Assembly (NCBI RefSeq): GCF_901538355.1
Contig: NZ_LR593887.1
Span: forward strand, 2,704,920 to 2,768,919
From: Tuwongella immobilis
GTDB lineage: Bacteria > Planctomycetota > Planctomycetia > Gemmatales > Gemmataceae
Length of the DNA stretch: 64,000 bases
Reading direction: 5' to 3'
Shown here: piece after piece, positions 19,048-28,453 of the stretch
Layout: each line of letters starts with the position of its first letter
How positions within the stretch are numbered: position 1 is the first letter of the stretch
Position numbers and translations under genes: made by a program
Notes under the pieces: model-generated
The model's input: the letters and a program-made list of their open reading frames with translations, nothing else
Told to the model about the DNA's origin: nothing
Database searches by the model: none

Positions 19048-19152
19048 ATTCCGATTGTAATTCCCCGATGCTGTGGTATTGTCCCGAACCGAGTTTCGAT
19101 TGGTCATCGATTCCCGGAATCGGCCGTCTCCACAACCCCCAGAGGAACGCGA

Positions 19153-20526
19153 ATGATCAGTGCAATCCTCGGCAGCATGGGCTGGTTGGGATTCTGGGCC
19201 AGCGTGGTGCTGCTGCAAGTGGAGCCGTGCACGCCGCAACTGGAATCGGGGCAGGAGTGGACCTATCGCGGGGAAGTTCGGGAGACGATTCTGCCGGTCG
19301 ATTCGCTGGAGCCGGTCACCCGCACCTATCTGATCGATATTCATGCCTTCGTGCTGGAATCGCGTCCGAAGCCGCTCATCGCCATTCAGACCCGCTGGCG
19401 ATTGCAACAGGAACACGTTCAAGAAACCATTCCGGTAGCCGTGGCGCTCGATTGGGTGGAGCCGCAAGCCGATGGTTGGCAAGGAATTGCGTCGATGGGC
19501 GCACGAGTCGATCCGGTCAACGAAATCGGCATGCTCGTCGCGATTCCGGATGGAACCATCGAAGTTGGGAAACGCTGGGTGACCGCCGCCGGCAAACCGA
19601 ATCAGACTACCTGGCAAGTCGAAGCCAGCGAGATTTTCAAAGGCAATCGCTGCTATCGCATTGTCTCGCAACAGCAGCAACCGGCGATGACGCAACGAAT
19701 GTGGTTATCCCCCGTGAGTGGATTGCCGATTCGCGTGGAACGAAGCATCGGTCGCGTCAAAATCGCTTATGAGTGGCAATCGCGGGTGCAACTGCCCAGC
19801 CAACTCGCCGCCGATCGACGGCAGGAAATCGCACAAGCCCAATTACTGCAACAGGATCTGACGGCAAGCACCCGCTTATCCAGTCAGGATCTGCCGCGAA
19901 TTTACGAGTCGTTGTTGGATCGGACCGACCGCTATTTGGAACGCGCATCGGTGACGCCGTATCGGGAATCGATTCTGGCGATGCGACGACGATTGGAGTT
20001 GCTCCGTCGCGGGGATTCGGCCTTGATGGTACCCGCCACGCAACGACCGGCCGCCGGCGCGACTGCCGCCCCGATGCCCGTCGCGGCTCCCGCGAAGGCA
20101 TTGGCCGTGGGCGATGTCGCACCCGATGGCGAGATTCGCATGCTGACTGGCAAAGGTGAGACATTTCGATTGTCGCAGTTTCGCAAGCAATGGGTGGTGC
20201 TCGCGTATGTGCATCCGGAATCGCGCAGCATCGACGATTTGTTGCGCTCCTGCGAGACAATTCAATCACGCTTCGGCGAGCGGGGCATTGTGCTGATGCT
20301 GTCGGTGGATGCCAATTCCGCGGCGATGGTGACGCGTGCCCAGCGACTGCGCTCGCGGATTCCGTTGATGGACGGCCGCCGATTGAACGAGCAACATCGC
20401 ATGGCCACCACGCCGACGATGCTGATTCTGAACCCGACGGGGAAAGTGGAAGCGGTGGTGGAAGGCTGGGGGGCGGAATCGATGTCGGTGGTGGAACGGT
20501 GCTTGGAATCGGTGTGGATGCGCTAA
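19153..20526 (+). CDS. Exported protein with a cysteine-less redoxin-like domain
   Basis: A 457-residue protein with an N-terminal hydrophobic export segment (ILGSMGWLGFWASVVLL). Residues 25-220 form a beta-rich region of unknown family. An Ala/Pro-rich linker at about 290-315 precedes a thioredoxin-like domain of the AhpC/TlpA type (AVGDVAPDGEIRMLTGKG, WVVLAYVHPESRSIDD, TPTMLILNPTGKVEAVVEGW). The CxxC that would give thiol-disulphide activity is absent; the position reads HPESRS. A binding or structural role is therefore more likely than a redox one. Confidence 0.65.
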   Translation: MISAILGSMGWLGFWASVVLLQVEPCTPQLESGQEWTYRGEVRETILPVDSLEPVTRTYLIDIHAFVLESRPKPLIAIQTRWRLQQEHVQETIPVAVALDWVEPQADGWQGIASMGARVDPVNEIGMLVAIPDGTIEVGKRWVTAAGKPNQTTWQVEASEIFKGNRCYRIVSQQQQPAMTQRMWLSPVSGLPIRVERSIGRVKIAYEWQSRVQLPSQLAADRRQEIAQAQLLQQDLTASTRLSSQDLPRIYESLLDRTDRYLERASVTPYRESILAMRRRLELLRRGDSALMVPATQRPAAGATAAPMPVAAPAKALAVGDVAPDGEIRMLTGKGETFRLSQFRKQWVVLAYVHPESRSIDDLLRSCETIQSRFGERGIVLMLSVDANSAAMVTRAQRLRSRIPLMDGRRLNEQHRMATTPTMLILNPTGKVEAVVEGWGAESMSVVERCLESVWMR

Positions 20527-20657
20527 TCCGCCGAATCCGCAGAGTTGACCGAAATCCGCCGATCAGATTCGACAACGCACAACAGAATGCTTGTCTGCTT
20601 CGTTCGGCGCGGGATACGATTGGATACAGGATGTTGAACAGTGCATGAGGCATGGGC

Positions 20658-21143
20658 ATGAGCGTCTACAGCGTGCAAGCCCCCAGTCGCCGATGCAGCG
20701 CGACCGATCGTGAGCTTCACGAGGGGGAAAAGATTGTCAGCGTTCTGCTTGAAGAAAACGGGCAGTTCGTGCGCAAGGATTATGCGGAAAATGCCTGGAA
20801 GGGCGCTCCGGAAGGGGCGATTGCCTTCTGGCAGAGTCGAATTCCCACGAGCAAAGGCACCAAGCGGCCGACCATCAACGATGACATGCTGATGGAATGC
20901 CTGGATCGATTGGCGGATCATGTCGATCCGGGACAAGTGCGATTCCGCTATGTGGCGGCCCTGTTATTGATGCGTCGCCGCCGCTTGAAGTTCGATGAAG
21001 TCACGCACCTAGCCGGGCAGGATCGCATGCGGTTGACCTGCTCGAAATCGGGTCGAAAATTCGATGTGATTGATCCGCATTTGAACGAGTCGGAATTGGA
21101 AAGCGTTCAATCTGAAGTGTTTCGGATTCTGGGCTGGGATTGA
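20658..21143 (+). CDS. Conserved-looking hypothetical protein
   Basis: About 161 residues from the ATG at 20658 (MSVYSVQAPSRRC). It is soluble, with alternating charged segments (LLMRRRRLKFDEV) and a C-terminal LESVQSEVFRILGWD. No known domain was recognised. It stands alone between the redoxin-like gene and the lipoprotein gene, both on the same strand. The ATG at 20652 is an equally possible start. Confidence 0.6.
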   Translation: MSVYSVQAPSRRCSATDRELHEGEKIVSVLLEENGQFVRKDYAENAWKGAPEGAIAFWQSRIPTSKGTKRPTINDDMLMECLDRLADHVDPGQVRFRYVAALLLMRRRRLKFDEVTHLAGQDRMRLTCSKSGRKFDVIDPHLNESELESVQSEVFRILGWD

Positions 21144-21194
21144 GTCGGAGTCAACACCTCCGATTGCGACCCCAGGTCGCAGAAGGGAACCGCC

Positions 21195-22154
21195 ATGCGA
21201 AAGCTCCGCAGATATTGTTTGGTGACGCTCCTGGGGCTGGGAAGCCTGAGTGCCAGCGGCTGCATGTCGTGGTTCAAGCGATCCTTGCCACCGCTTCCCG
21301 ACACGAACATTCAAGATGACGGCCAAGTTCCGACTGCGGAAGGGCTGGTCAATTATCTCAATCGCAATGCCTCGTACCTGTCGACGATTGACTGCAAAGA
21401 CATGGACATTGAGGCGAGTGCGCAAGGACGATCGGCTCCGACCGTCTCGGCGACGATGATTTGCCAGAAGCCTCGGAATTTCCGACTAAATGGTCGAGTG
21501 ATGGGGATTCCGCAGTTGGATTTCGGGTCGAATCCCAACGAATTCTGGTTTTGGGTCAAAGAAGGTCCGCCGTATTTGTTCCATTGTTCGTATGCTGATT
21601 TCGAGAAGGGCGGCGTGCAACTGCCGTTCCCGTTCCAACCGGAATGGGTGGTGCAGGCTCTGGGCATGGCGACGTATGGCGATCCGGCGAATTATCGCGT
21701 GGAGTTGAAGCCCAAGACGATCGAACTGATCGAAGATGCCGTGATGCCATCCGGGGAAAAAGTCCGGAAAACCACGGTGTTCAATCGGGTGAATGTCGCT
21801 CCGCCGTATCCGCAAGTGCAAGAATACGTCATGCAGAATGCGCGGGGGGATGTGATCTGCTCGGCGAAAATCAAGGAAGTGCGCGTGGCGTACATCCCCG
21901 ACACGCAAGAGCCAGTGATCTATCCGCGGGTGGTCGAACTGAATTGGCCGCCTGAGCAGATCAAGATGGAATTGACGCTTAACAAAGTGCAGATCAATCC
22001 ATCGTTGCCACCGCAGCAAACCGCGAAATTGTTCACCCGCCCGGTGCGTCGCGATGTGCCGTTGTACGATCTGGCTCGGCGACCGCAACCGTCCGGTGTC
22101 CCGGCCTCTCGCGCGGGGCAAGTGCAAGCCACTGCCGGATACGATCGCCGATAA
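21195..22154 (+). CDS. Lipoprotein of unknown function
   Basis: A 319-residue predicted lipoprotein. The signal peptide MRKLRRYCLVTLLGLGSLSASGC ends in a lipobox with C23. The mature part looks like a LolA/LppX-type beta half-barrel: repeated strands such as PRNFRLNGRVMG and FWFWVKEGPPYLFHC suggest lipid or lipoprotein binding. That is an inference from pattern only. The C-terminus is Pro/Arg-rich. A strong hairpin follows the stop. Confidence 0.65.
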   Translation: MRKLRRYCLVTLLGLGSLSASGCMSWFKRSLPPLPDTNIQDDGQVPTAEGLVNYLNRNASYLSTIDCKDMDIEASAQGRSAPTVSATMICQKPRNFRLNGRVMGIPQLDFGSNPNEFWFWVKEGPPYLFHCSYADFEKGGVQLPFPFQPEWVVQALGMATYGDPANYRVELKPKTIELIEDAVMPSGEKVRKTTVFNRVNVAPPYPQVQEYVMQNARGDVICSAKIKEVRVAYIPDTQEPVIYPRVVELNWPPEQIKMELTLNKVQINPSLPPQQTAKLFTRPVRRDVPLYDLARRPQPSGVPASRAGQVQATAGYDRR

Positions 22155-22180
22155 TTTGACTTCGGATGACTGAAAACGAC

Positions 22181-22220
22181 ACCGCCCGATTCGTGGATTG
22201 CTCCCGAATCGGGCGGTTTG
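22181..22220. terminator. Bidirectional terminator between convergent genes
   Basis: A perfect 13-bp inverted repeat, ACCGCCCGATTCG (22181-22193) with CGAATCGGGCGGT (22205-22217), and an 11-base loop. It lies between the lipoprotein gene (+) and the membrane-anchored gene (-). The following T-run is short (TTT). Confidence 0.7.
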
Positions 22221-22239
22221 CATTTCGGAGGCGAATCGC

Positions 22240-23232
22240 TTATCGCTTGAGTTGTTGATCGGTCACGCGAATCTGAGGCTTGCCGTTCACAACCAACACC
22301 TGGAATGTGGTGGAGGCAATCTCTTCTTCCTTGCGATTGCGGAAGCCGCGTTCCAACCGGGCGAGTTCTTCTTCCATTTTCTTGGGGATGAACGCCAAGA
22401 AATAGGGCGGCGTCTCGTTGAGATTCAGTGCTTCGGCCACTTCGCTAACCGAACTGCGTCGATCATCGATGAAGTGCATTTCCGGGAAGGTCGTGGGATC
22501 GGCCGCTTCATAGCGTTTCGAATCATTCGGATTGGGATACATCCGCAGGCGATCCCAACTGGGGGCTTCGGGCACAGCGATGCTCGCTTCCAAGGCGGCA
22601 AGTTGGGCCAGATAATCGGTGCCGGATCGAGTGTTGAACACCAGTTTCCAACGAATGATGCGTCGGGAAGTCTTGGTGCCGCCGAAACCGCCTTCGCCAT
22701 CGCCCACGCCGGGGAGTGCGGATGCGCCGTTGCCGTTGCCGCCGGTATCTTTTTTCGCGCCGCCGGTGATTTTGTTGCGAATGGTCTCGTCGAGTGCGGC
22801 CATCTTATCGAACGCCGCGGCTCGCATGCCCTCATCGCTGGCCGAAAGTTCTTGAGCGTCGATTGTCGGCGATAGATTGGATTGATTTTCCTTGGGAGCC
22901 ATCAGTTCCGGCGTCGTTGGTGGAGTCAGCGTTTGCGGCTGATTCATCGGCACCCGTTCGCCCACCGGACCGCCTTCCTCACCGGGGCGACCACCGTCGC
23001 CGTCCTCATTCTCATCGCCGGCAATATAAATGACCGGTTTGATTGGCACGGGTTTGGTGCTTGGGCCGATCATCAGATAGCGCATGGTCAGCACAATCAC
23101 CAGCGCGACCAGTGCATAGACCACGCAGCCGAGTAGCACCCCGATGGGGAATTCTCGGTTGTGATTGTATTGCTGCCAGAATGATTCCGATGGTGGAACC
23201 AAGTCAGGGGTGGGTTTTAAGTCCGTAGCCAT
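22240..23232 (-). CDS. Single-pass membrane protein, unknown function
   Basis: Not recognised. From the ATG at 23232 (MATDLKPTPDLVPP), which has GGAGGG five bases upstream, there are 330 residues. One transmembrane helix lies at about 30-55 (IGVLLGCVVYALVALVIVLTM). It is followed by a Gly/Asp/Glu-rich linker, a Gly/Asn-rich stretch and a compact C-terminal domain (RRIIRWKLVFNTRSGTDYLAQL, PPYFLAFIPKKMEEEL). The order suggests an N-in anchor with a large outside domain. Confidence 0.65.
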   Translation of the reverse strand: MATDLKPTPDLVPPSESFWQQYNHNREFPIGVLLGCVVYALVALVIVLTMRYLMIGPSTKPVPIKPVIYIAGDENEDGDGGRPGEEGGPVGERVPMNQPQTLTPPTTPELMAPKENQSNLSPTIDAQELSASDEGMRAAAFDKMAALDETIRNKITGGAKKDTGGNGNGASALPGVGDGEGGFGGTKTSRRIIRWKLVFNTRSGTDYLAQLAALEASIAVPEAPSWDRLRMYPNPNDSKRYEAADPTTFPEMHFIDDRRSSVSEVAEALNLNETPPYFLAFIPKKMEEELARLERGFRNRKEEEIASTTFQVLVVNGKPQIRVTDQQLKR

Positions 23233-23437
23233 GCCGTCCCTCCGCGATTCGAGTGCCGACCAGACCGGAAGTGGGTTCCTTCTCAATCAGCGTACACTCA
23301 AAATCGGAGCGGAGCAATTCGGCCTGGAACGAAAAAGCCGGGGATTTGGCAAACCTGGGAAATCGGTTGCAATCCACGGCCTGGAATCGTTGTCGAAGCG
23401 CGATCGATGAACTGGCAGGGGCTTCCAGTCCTGTCGA

Positions 23438-24640
23438 TCAGCCATCCACCCGGCAAAAGATCGCTTTCAGGTAGCGACCTTCGGGAACGTGGACCAAAAA
23501 CGGGTGATCCGGCCCAGCCCCGGAGAGGTGCAGCACTTGCACGGTTCTCCCCGCTTGCCAGGCGGCGCGGCGGAGGGTTTCGAGATACATTTCTTCGGTG
23601 ACCAGCCCCGTGCAGGAGCACGTGACGAAAATTCCGCCCGGTGCCACGACTTGCAGTGCCAGCCGATTCATATCGGTATATTTGCGGAGCGCTTGGTCGA
23701 GCATGTCTCGATCGCGCGTCTGTTTGGCCGGGTCGAGAATCACGACGTCAAACTTGTGTTTGTGCATGATCGCATCACGCAGCCAGGCGAAAATGTCGGC
23801 CTGCGTGAATTTGATGGTGGCGCCGTTGAGCTTGGCATTCTGCATGGCCATGGCAATCGCTTGTTCGTCGAGATCGACGCCGATGACCTCCGACGCTTTG
23901 CCCAACGCTTTGGCGTAGACGGCGAATCCACCGGAATTGCAGCATAAATCGAGGACGCGTTTGCCAGCGGAAAGATCCGCAACCCGTTTGCGATTATCGC
24001 GTTGATCCACAAAGAAGCCGGTTTTGTGCTTGCTGCCCGGTGCGACTCGGAATTTCAAGCCATGCTCGGTAATCACCCCCGGCTCAGGGAGTGCGGGCGG
24101 TCGGCAATCGAACGATTCCTGTTTGCCGACATGCTCTTCGGCAAAGTAATAGAAGCGGCTGCCGGGAAATTCCTGTTCCAGCGCGGCCATCAGCCAATCC
24201 CGCACGCGGAACATGCCTGCGGAGAAAAATTCCAGCACGATCATGTCGCCGAAGCGGTCGACCACCAGACCAGACAGATCGTCGGCTTCGGAGTGAACGA
24301 GTCGATACGCATCGGTGACCGCGTCGAGCTGCATCCAATCGCGTCGCAGCGAAATGGCGCGGCGTAATCGCTTGGCGAAGAATTCGGCATCGACCGCTTC
24401 TTCGGGGTTCGAGGTGAGAACGCGCAAGGCGATGCGGGAGTGGCCGTTATAGAATCCGCGACCGACCCACTTTTGATCGCGATCGACGATGTCTACGATC
24501 GATCCGCCGGGGAGCCGCGTGGTGGGTTTTTCCACCATCTTTTGGAAAATCCAGGGGTGGCTCGACCCGCGTGCAATTTTGAGTTGCACACTGGGGAGCG
24601 GTTGTGTCGGTTGCGTGGGCGCGGTGGCTTCAGGTTTCAT
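23438..24640 (-). CDS. RlmI-like class I SAM-dependent methyltransferase
   Basis: A 400-residue enzyme of the COG1092 group, whose known member RlmI makes 5-methylcytosine in 23S rRNA. Residues 18-90 form a PUA-like domain (IARGSSHPWIFQKMV). The Rossmann SAM site is VLDLCCNSGGFAVYA followed by VIGVDLDEQAIAMA. The catalytic-loop motifs are VVILDPAKQ and TCSCTG; the cysteine in the latter is the family's probable nucleophile. The chosen ATG (24640, MKPEATAP) lacks a clear ribosome-binding site. rRNA is the likely substrate but the exact base is not known. Confidence 0.85.
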   Translation of the reverse strand: MKPEATAPTQPTQPLPSVQLKIARGSSHPWIFQKMVEKPTTRLPGGSIVDIVDRDQKWVGRGFYNGHSRIALRVLTSNPEEAVDAEFFAKRLRRAISLRRDWMQLDAVTDAYRLVHSEADDLSGLVVDRFGDMIVLEFFSAGMFRVRDWLMAALEQEFPGSRFYYFAEEHVGKQESFDCRPPALPEPGVITEHGLKFRVAPGSKHKTGFFVDQRDNRKRVADLSAGKRVLDLCCNSGGFAVYAKALGKASEVIGVDLDEQAIAMAMQNAKLNGATIKFTQADIFAWLRDAIMHKHKFDVVILDPAKQTRDRDMLDQALRKYTDMNRLALQVVAPGGIFVTCSCTGLVTEEMYLETLRRAAWQAGRTVQVLHLSGAGPDHPFLVHVPEGRYLKAIFCRVDG

Positions 24641-24703
24641 GCGAGGAATTGTAGGTTGCGGAGGGAAAATCGTCCGCAGGAAATCGGCGAATGCCGTGGG
24701 GAA

Positions 24704-24750
24704 AAATGCGACCCGCCCGTGAAATCGCGGGAAGCGAATCCACGGGCGGG
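24704..24750 (-). terminator. Terminator of the PEP-CTERM gene
   Basis: Inverted repeat CCCGCCCGTG (24712-24721) / CACGGGCGGG (24741-24750). On the minus strand it is followed by a T-run at 24709-24705. It lies about 30 bases beyond the stop of the PEP-CTERM gene. Confidence 0.75.
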
Positions 24751-24781
24751 AGCAGTTTTCGATCACATGCCGTCGCGTGGA

Positions 24782-25390
24782 TTACGCGGCTTGCTTGCGA
24801 CGCAGGAATCGAGCCAGGGGCAAGCCCAGGCCGAGCAGCGCCAGCGAGGCCGGTTCCGGAACTTCGGGCACGTTTTCGCCAGTCGGAACAGTGGTGGACG
24901 TGATGTTTTCATCCACCGCATCGAATCCGCTGGTGTCCGACTTGTAGCTCTTGCCAGCAAAGTTGGCAGTCGTGGTTTCGCTGAATTCCGAGATTGCCGA
25001 GAAGTTGCCCAGACCCAGCGTGCCCAAGAGGGTTTCGCCGGTGTAGGTCCAAGTCAAGTTCGGGATGTTCGGATCATCGACGGCCAACAGCGAGCCCGGG
25101 GTGACACCGGCATTGCCGACGGTGAGGGTGAACGCGGAAGCCTCCACACCCAAGCCAGCTGCCACTTGTTCCGAACCCGGGATGTAGCCAGCGAAGTCAT
25201 AAATGGTGAAGTAATCACCAGCCTTCAGGCTCGAACCGCTGGTCAGCGACACCGAGTAGGTGAACCGAGTGCCGCCCGCGTCCGGAGACGTGGTCACGAG
25301 CACCGGCAGCAGCCCAGCGCGTGCCGTCGACAGGCCCAAGGTGCCGAACAGAGCCACAGCCAAAGCCATCAGCCAGAATCGCTTAGTCAT
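24782..25390 (-). CDS. PEP-CTERM sorting-domain protein
   Basis: An exported surface or exopolysaccharide-associated protein of 202 residues. It has a signal peptide (MTKRFWLMALAVALFGTLGLSTARA) and a beta-rich middle. The C-terminal tripartite signal is VPEVPEPASLALLGLGLPLARFLRRKQAA in outline: the PEP motif, a hydrophobic helix and an Arg/Lys tail. Known members are cleaved by an exosortase; no exosortase gene is visible here. AGGAGGGA precedes the ATG at 25390 by eight bases. The function of the middle part is unknown. Confidence 0.85.
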   Translation of the reverse strand: MTKRFWLMALAVALFGTLGLSTARAGLLPVLVTTSPDAGGTRFTYSVSLTSGSSLKAGDYFTIYDFAGYIPGSEQVAAGLGVEASAFTLTVGNAGVTPGSLLAVDDPNIPNLTWTYTGETLLGTLGLGNFSAISEFSETTTANFAGKSYKSDTSGFDAVDENITSTTVPTGENVPEVPEPASLALLGLGLPLARFLRRKQAA

Positions 25391-25763
25391 TTCGAGTCCC
25401 TCCTGAAAAATCCGTAAGCAGGATCGCCGTCTCGCCGACATATTTCCGTGCGGTCGGCAAGGCCGGAACCGGGTTCCGCCAGCCAGGCGATCCCGTTTTC
25501 CGTGCAGCCCATCGATTGCTCCCCGTTGCGGTCGAGCGCGGGTTGAGGAGCGATGAGCGAGGTCAATCAGTGGGGCCAATCAGTCGTAGCGGGTCGCATG
25601 TTAGGGAACCTTGGATTTCCTGTCAACCGCGACATTCTTCACGAATTTTCCCGAGAATATTGGGGTTGAAACGGGTAAAATTCGACTCAGTCGCCTTCCG
25701 AATCCGGGACTTGGATCGGGTGTGGCAATCTGTGGGAATTTGGGAATCTAACGAGGATCACTC
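25391..25763. other. Intergenic region between divergent genes
   Basis: 373 bases upstream of both the PEP-CTERM gene (-) and the Dabb gene (+). No convincing gene, repeat or operator was seen. It must carry both promoters. Confidence 0.4.
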
Positions 25764-26153
25764 ATGCGGACTCTCCTGGCAATCCTGGCAATCTCGGGCA
25801 TGCTCTCCATGACCGCTTCCCTGCGTGCGGAAGAGCCAATTATCGGGCACATGGTTTACTTCAAACTGAAGGATCAATCCCCGGCCGCCAAGCAAAAGCT
25901 CGTCGAAGCCTGCAAGAAGTACCTCACCGACCATGAAGGGACGGTCTTTTTCGCCGCCGGTGTGCTGGGCGAATCGTTCGATCGCCCCGTGAATGATCGC
26001 GAATGGGATGTGGCGTTGCACTTGGTATTCAAGAACAAGGCCGCTCACGACAAGTACGCCGTCGCCGAACGGCATCTGAAGTTCATCGACGAGAACAAAG
26101 CCAACTGGGAAAAGGTCCGCGTCTTCGATTCCGAAATCGCCCCGACGAAGTAA
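25764..26153 (+). CDS. Exported Dabb (stress-responsive barrel) protein
   Basis: A 129-residue protein with a signal peptide (MRTLLAILAISGMLSMTASLRA) and a Dabb-type alpha/beta barrel domain. The domain starts at IIGHMVYFKLKDQSP and continues through DREWDVALHLVFKNKAAHDKYA. Dabb proteins form dimeric ferredoxin-like barrels; this one is predicted to be outside the cytoplasm. The ligand is unknown. A hairpin terminator follows. Confidence 0.8.
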   Translation: MRTLLAILAISGMLSMTASLRAEEPIIGHMVYFKLKDQSPAAKQKLVEACKKYLTDHEGTVFFAAGVLGESFDRPVNDREWDVALHLVFKNKAAHDKYAVAERHLKFIDENKANWEKVRVFDSEIAPTK

Positions 26154-26210
26154 TCCCAGCGCATCGCGGGAATCTCAACGCATCGCGCGGAGCGAATCCC
26201 CGAAACGACC

Positions 26211-26262
26211 CATCCCCCCAACTTGACCGGTGTTTGCCGAGGGTTGGGGGGATGTTGTGTTT
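26211..26262 (+). terminator. Terminator after the Dabb gene
   Basis: Inverted repeat CATCCCCCCAAC (26211-26222) / GTTGGGGGGATG (26243-26254), 12 bp, followed by a T-rich stretch (TTGTGTTTG). It lies 57 bases after the stop. Confidence 0.7.
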
Positions 26263-26301
26263 GTCGATTCGATCGGACGCCGTCAACGCATGCCATCCGG
26301 C

Positions 26302-26619
26302 TCAATGTTCGATCCACATCCAATCCGGCGGGGTCGCTTCATACTTACTATAGGTGTCGTCCTCGTCGATTGCCTCGTGAGCAACTCCAGCGGCATCGAG
26401 TGCGCCCGCCAGTAATTCCGCGATGTCCGCCTCGAAGAGATACTGACGAGTCAGTCGGCCACCGCTCGACTCAAACGCCACGGTCTCGGCGTAGACTTTC
26501 TCAAACGCATCCGGTTGTTCGCGGAGCATCTTGGTCCAAAACTGGCTGAGCCGAGTTTTGAATTCGGATTCGCCCTCGCCAGGCTGCGATTGAACCGTCA
26601 AGCATAAATATCGTTCCAT
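26302..26619 (-). CDS. Small hypothetical protein
   Basis: 105 residues beginning MERYLCLTVQSQPGEGE and ending TPPDWMWIEH. It is acidic and soluble, with no recognised domain. The ATG is preceded by a purine-poor region, but the reading frame has the third-position G/C preference of its neighbours. It is flanked by the Dabb terminator and the DUF1501 promoter region. Confidence 0.5.
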   Translation of the reverse strand: MERYLCLTVQSQPGEGESEFKTRLSQFWTKMLREQPDAFEKVYAETVAFESSGGRLTRQYLFEADIAELLAGALDAAGVAHEAIDEDDTYSKYEATPPDWMWIEH

Positions 26620-26786
26620 CGACCGACTCCGATCGGTATTCTGTGAAAATTCATCGAAGAAGTGATTTGCTTCAGACGAATTCTTCGATTACGATGCCAT
26701 AGTACAGGATATTCCGTTGCTCTCCCACCGGCGAACGCGCCCGGGTTGGACTCCCTGCCAAACCCACACTCCGAGGGTTCCCTGTC

Positions 26787-28259
26787 ATGTTAGTTATTCC
26801 AGGCTCGCGCGGAAAAGATACGTGTGATGGGATCGATCGTCGTGACCTGCTGCGGGTCGGCGGGTCGGGTCTCCTCGGACTCACCCTGGGCGAAATCCTT
26901 GGCCTGCAACAACAGGCGTCGGCCAACCCCACCGCATCCGCTCCAAGCGGCGGCCCCGGCTTCGGCAAGGCCAAAAGCGTCATCATGGTCTATCTCCAAG
27001 GCGGCCCAAGCCATCTCGATTTGTGGGACCCCAAAGACAACGTCCCCGACAAAGTGAAGAGTATCTTCAAGCCGATCAGCACCAAATTGACAGGCGTGCA
27101 AGTCACCGAATTGCTCCCCAAGGTGGCATCGATTCTCGATCGCACCACGCTGATTCGATCCATGAGCTATTCGCCGATCGGATTATTCAATCACACAGCG
27201 GCAATCTATCAGATGATGACCGGCTACACGACCGACAAGGTCAGCCCGTCTGGTCAGTTGGAACCGCCGACGCCCAAAGACTTTCCGAACTTTGGCTCGA
27301 ACATCATCCGCCTGAAGCCGCCCACCGAACCGATGTTGCCGTTCGTGATGATGCCGCGACCGCTGCAAGAATCGAACGTCGTCGGCAAGGGGGGCACCGC
27401 CGGCTTCTTGGGCCGCGAATACGATCCCTATACGCTCTATCCCAATGGCGACGATATGGATATGGACAAGATGAGCCGTATCCGCACCGATGATTTGCTG
27501 CTGCGACCGGAAGTGTCGTCGCAGCGACTCACCCGCCGAGCCTCGCTCCGCGAAACGCTCGCCAAGGGGATGGCAAACATCGATCAAGCCACCGCCAAAT
27601 ACGATCTCAACGCTTACTATGGCAAGGCGCTCGGGCTGGTGCTTTCCGGCAAAGCCCGCGAGGCATTCAATCTGAGTTCCGAGAAGCCCGAACTTCGTGA
27701 TCGCTATGGTCGCAACACCTTCGGTCAATCGTGCCTGCTCGCTCGCCGATTGGTGGAAGCGGGAACTCGCGTCGTTGAAGTAATTTGGCCGAAAGTCGCT
27801 AATTCGGACAATCACTCGTGGGACGTGCATACCGGATTGAGCCAACGCATGAAAAATCAAGCCGCACCAATGCTGGATGCGGGCTTGTCCTCGCTGATTG
27901 CCGATCTCGATGAACGGGGCTTGCTCAGCGAAACGCTGGTTGTGGCCGTCGGCGAATTCGGCCGAAGCCCGGTTCGCGGCGTGAGCACCTCCGGCAACGG
28001 CAACTCCGACGATGGCCGCGATCACTGGCCGTATTGCTATACCGCGATGATCGCCGGGGCCGGAGTCAAGCGCGGCTTTGTCTACGGCAAGTCGGACAAG
28101 ACTGCCTCCGCCCCGCTGGAAAATCCGGTTCACCCGATGGAACTGCTGGCGACGATCTACCACAGCATCGGAATCCAGCCGACCACGATTGTCTACAATC
28201 ACCTGAACCAACCGCGTGAACTGGTGAAGGCAGAAGCGATTTCGCCGATCCTGGCCTAA
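26787..28259 (+). CDS. DUF1501 family protein
   Basis: A 490-residue member of the DUF1501 family, related to sulfatase/alkaline phosphatase-like proteins and very abundant in planctomycetes. The N-terminus carries a twin-arginine-type signal ([19 protein letters not shown]). Diagnostic stretches are [23 protein letters not shown] and DHWPYCYT. Members usually pair with DUF1549/DUF1553 genes; here the pair partner is not adjacent (one lies at 52787). Proposed to act outside the cytoplasm; the reaction is unknown. Confidence 0.9.
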   Translation: MLVIPGSRGKDTCDGIDRRDLLRVGGSGLLGLTLGEILGLQQQASANPTASAPSGGPGFGKAKSVIMVYLQGGPSHLDLWDPKDNVPDKVKSIFKPISTKLTGVQVTELLPKVASILDRTTLIRSMSYSPIGLFNHTAAIYQMMTGYTTDKVSPSGQLEPPTPKDFPNFGSNIIRLKPPTEPMLPFVMMPRPLQESNVVGKGGTAGFLGREYDPYTLYPNGDDMDMDKMSRIRTDDLLLRPEVSSQRLTRRASLRETLAKGMANIDQATAKYDLNAYYGKALGLVLSGKAREAFNLSSEKPELRDRYGRNTFGQSCLLARRLVEAGTRVVEVIWPKVANSDNHSWDVHTGLSQRMKNQAAPMLDAGLSSLIADLDERGLLSETLVVAVGEFGRSPVRGVSTSGNGNSDDGRDHWPYCYTAMIAGAGVKRGFVYGKSDKTASAPLENPVHPMELLATIYHSIGIQPTTIVYNHLNQPRELVKAEAISPILA

Positions 28260-28301
28260 CCTACGCGAATTGTCGTTCGCTTGAAAATCAGAGATCTGTT
28301 G

Positions 28302-28351
28302 TCCCGCGGGGGAGAGTTTCCAAATCGGAACTCCATCCTCGCGGGATTTTT
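28302..28351 (+). terminator. Terminator after the DUF1501 gene
   Basis: The outer stem TCCCGCG (28302-28308) / CGCGGGA (28340-28346) encloses a partly paired GGAGAGTTTCC / GGAACTCC region and is followed by TTTTT (28347-28351). Confidence 0.75.
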
Positions 28352-28453
28352 CATGGAATTGGCCGTCACGGGGCGGATTTTTGCGTTCGCGCGCACGCGG
28401 ATCGCATACGCTGACGATCAGAAATCGGCAATCGGGTGATTTTGGGGATCGCA

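Noticed and set aside
17614-19695. 693-codon open frame on the minus strand opposite the large protein gene
   Set aside because: It is antisense to two well-supported plus-strand genes. Its residue make-up (Arg, His, Gln, Asp-rich) has no domains and looks like the shadow of G/C-rich codons.
24440-25417. 325-codon plus-strand frame across the methyltransferase and PEP-CTERM genes
   Set aside because: It overlaps two genes of known type on the other strand and has no domain.
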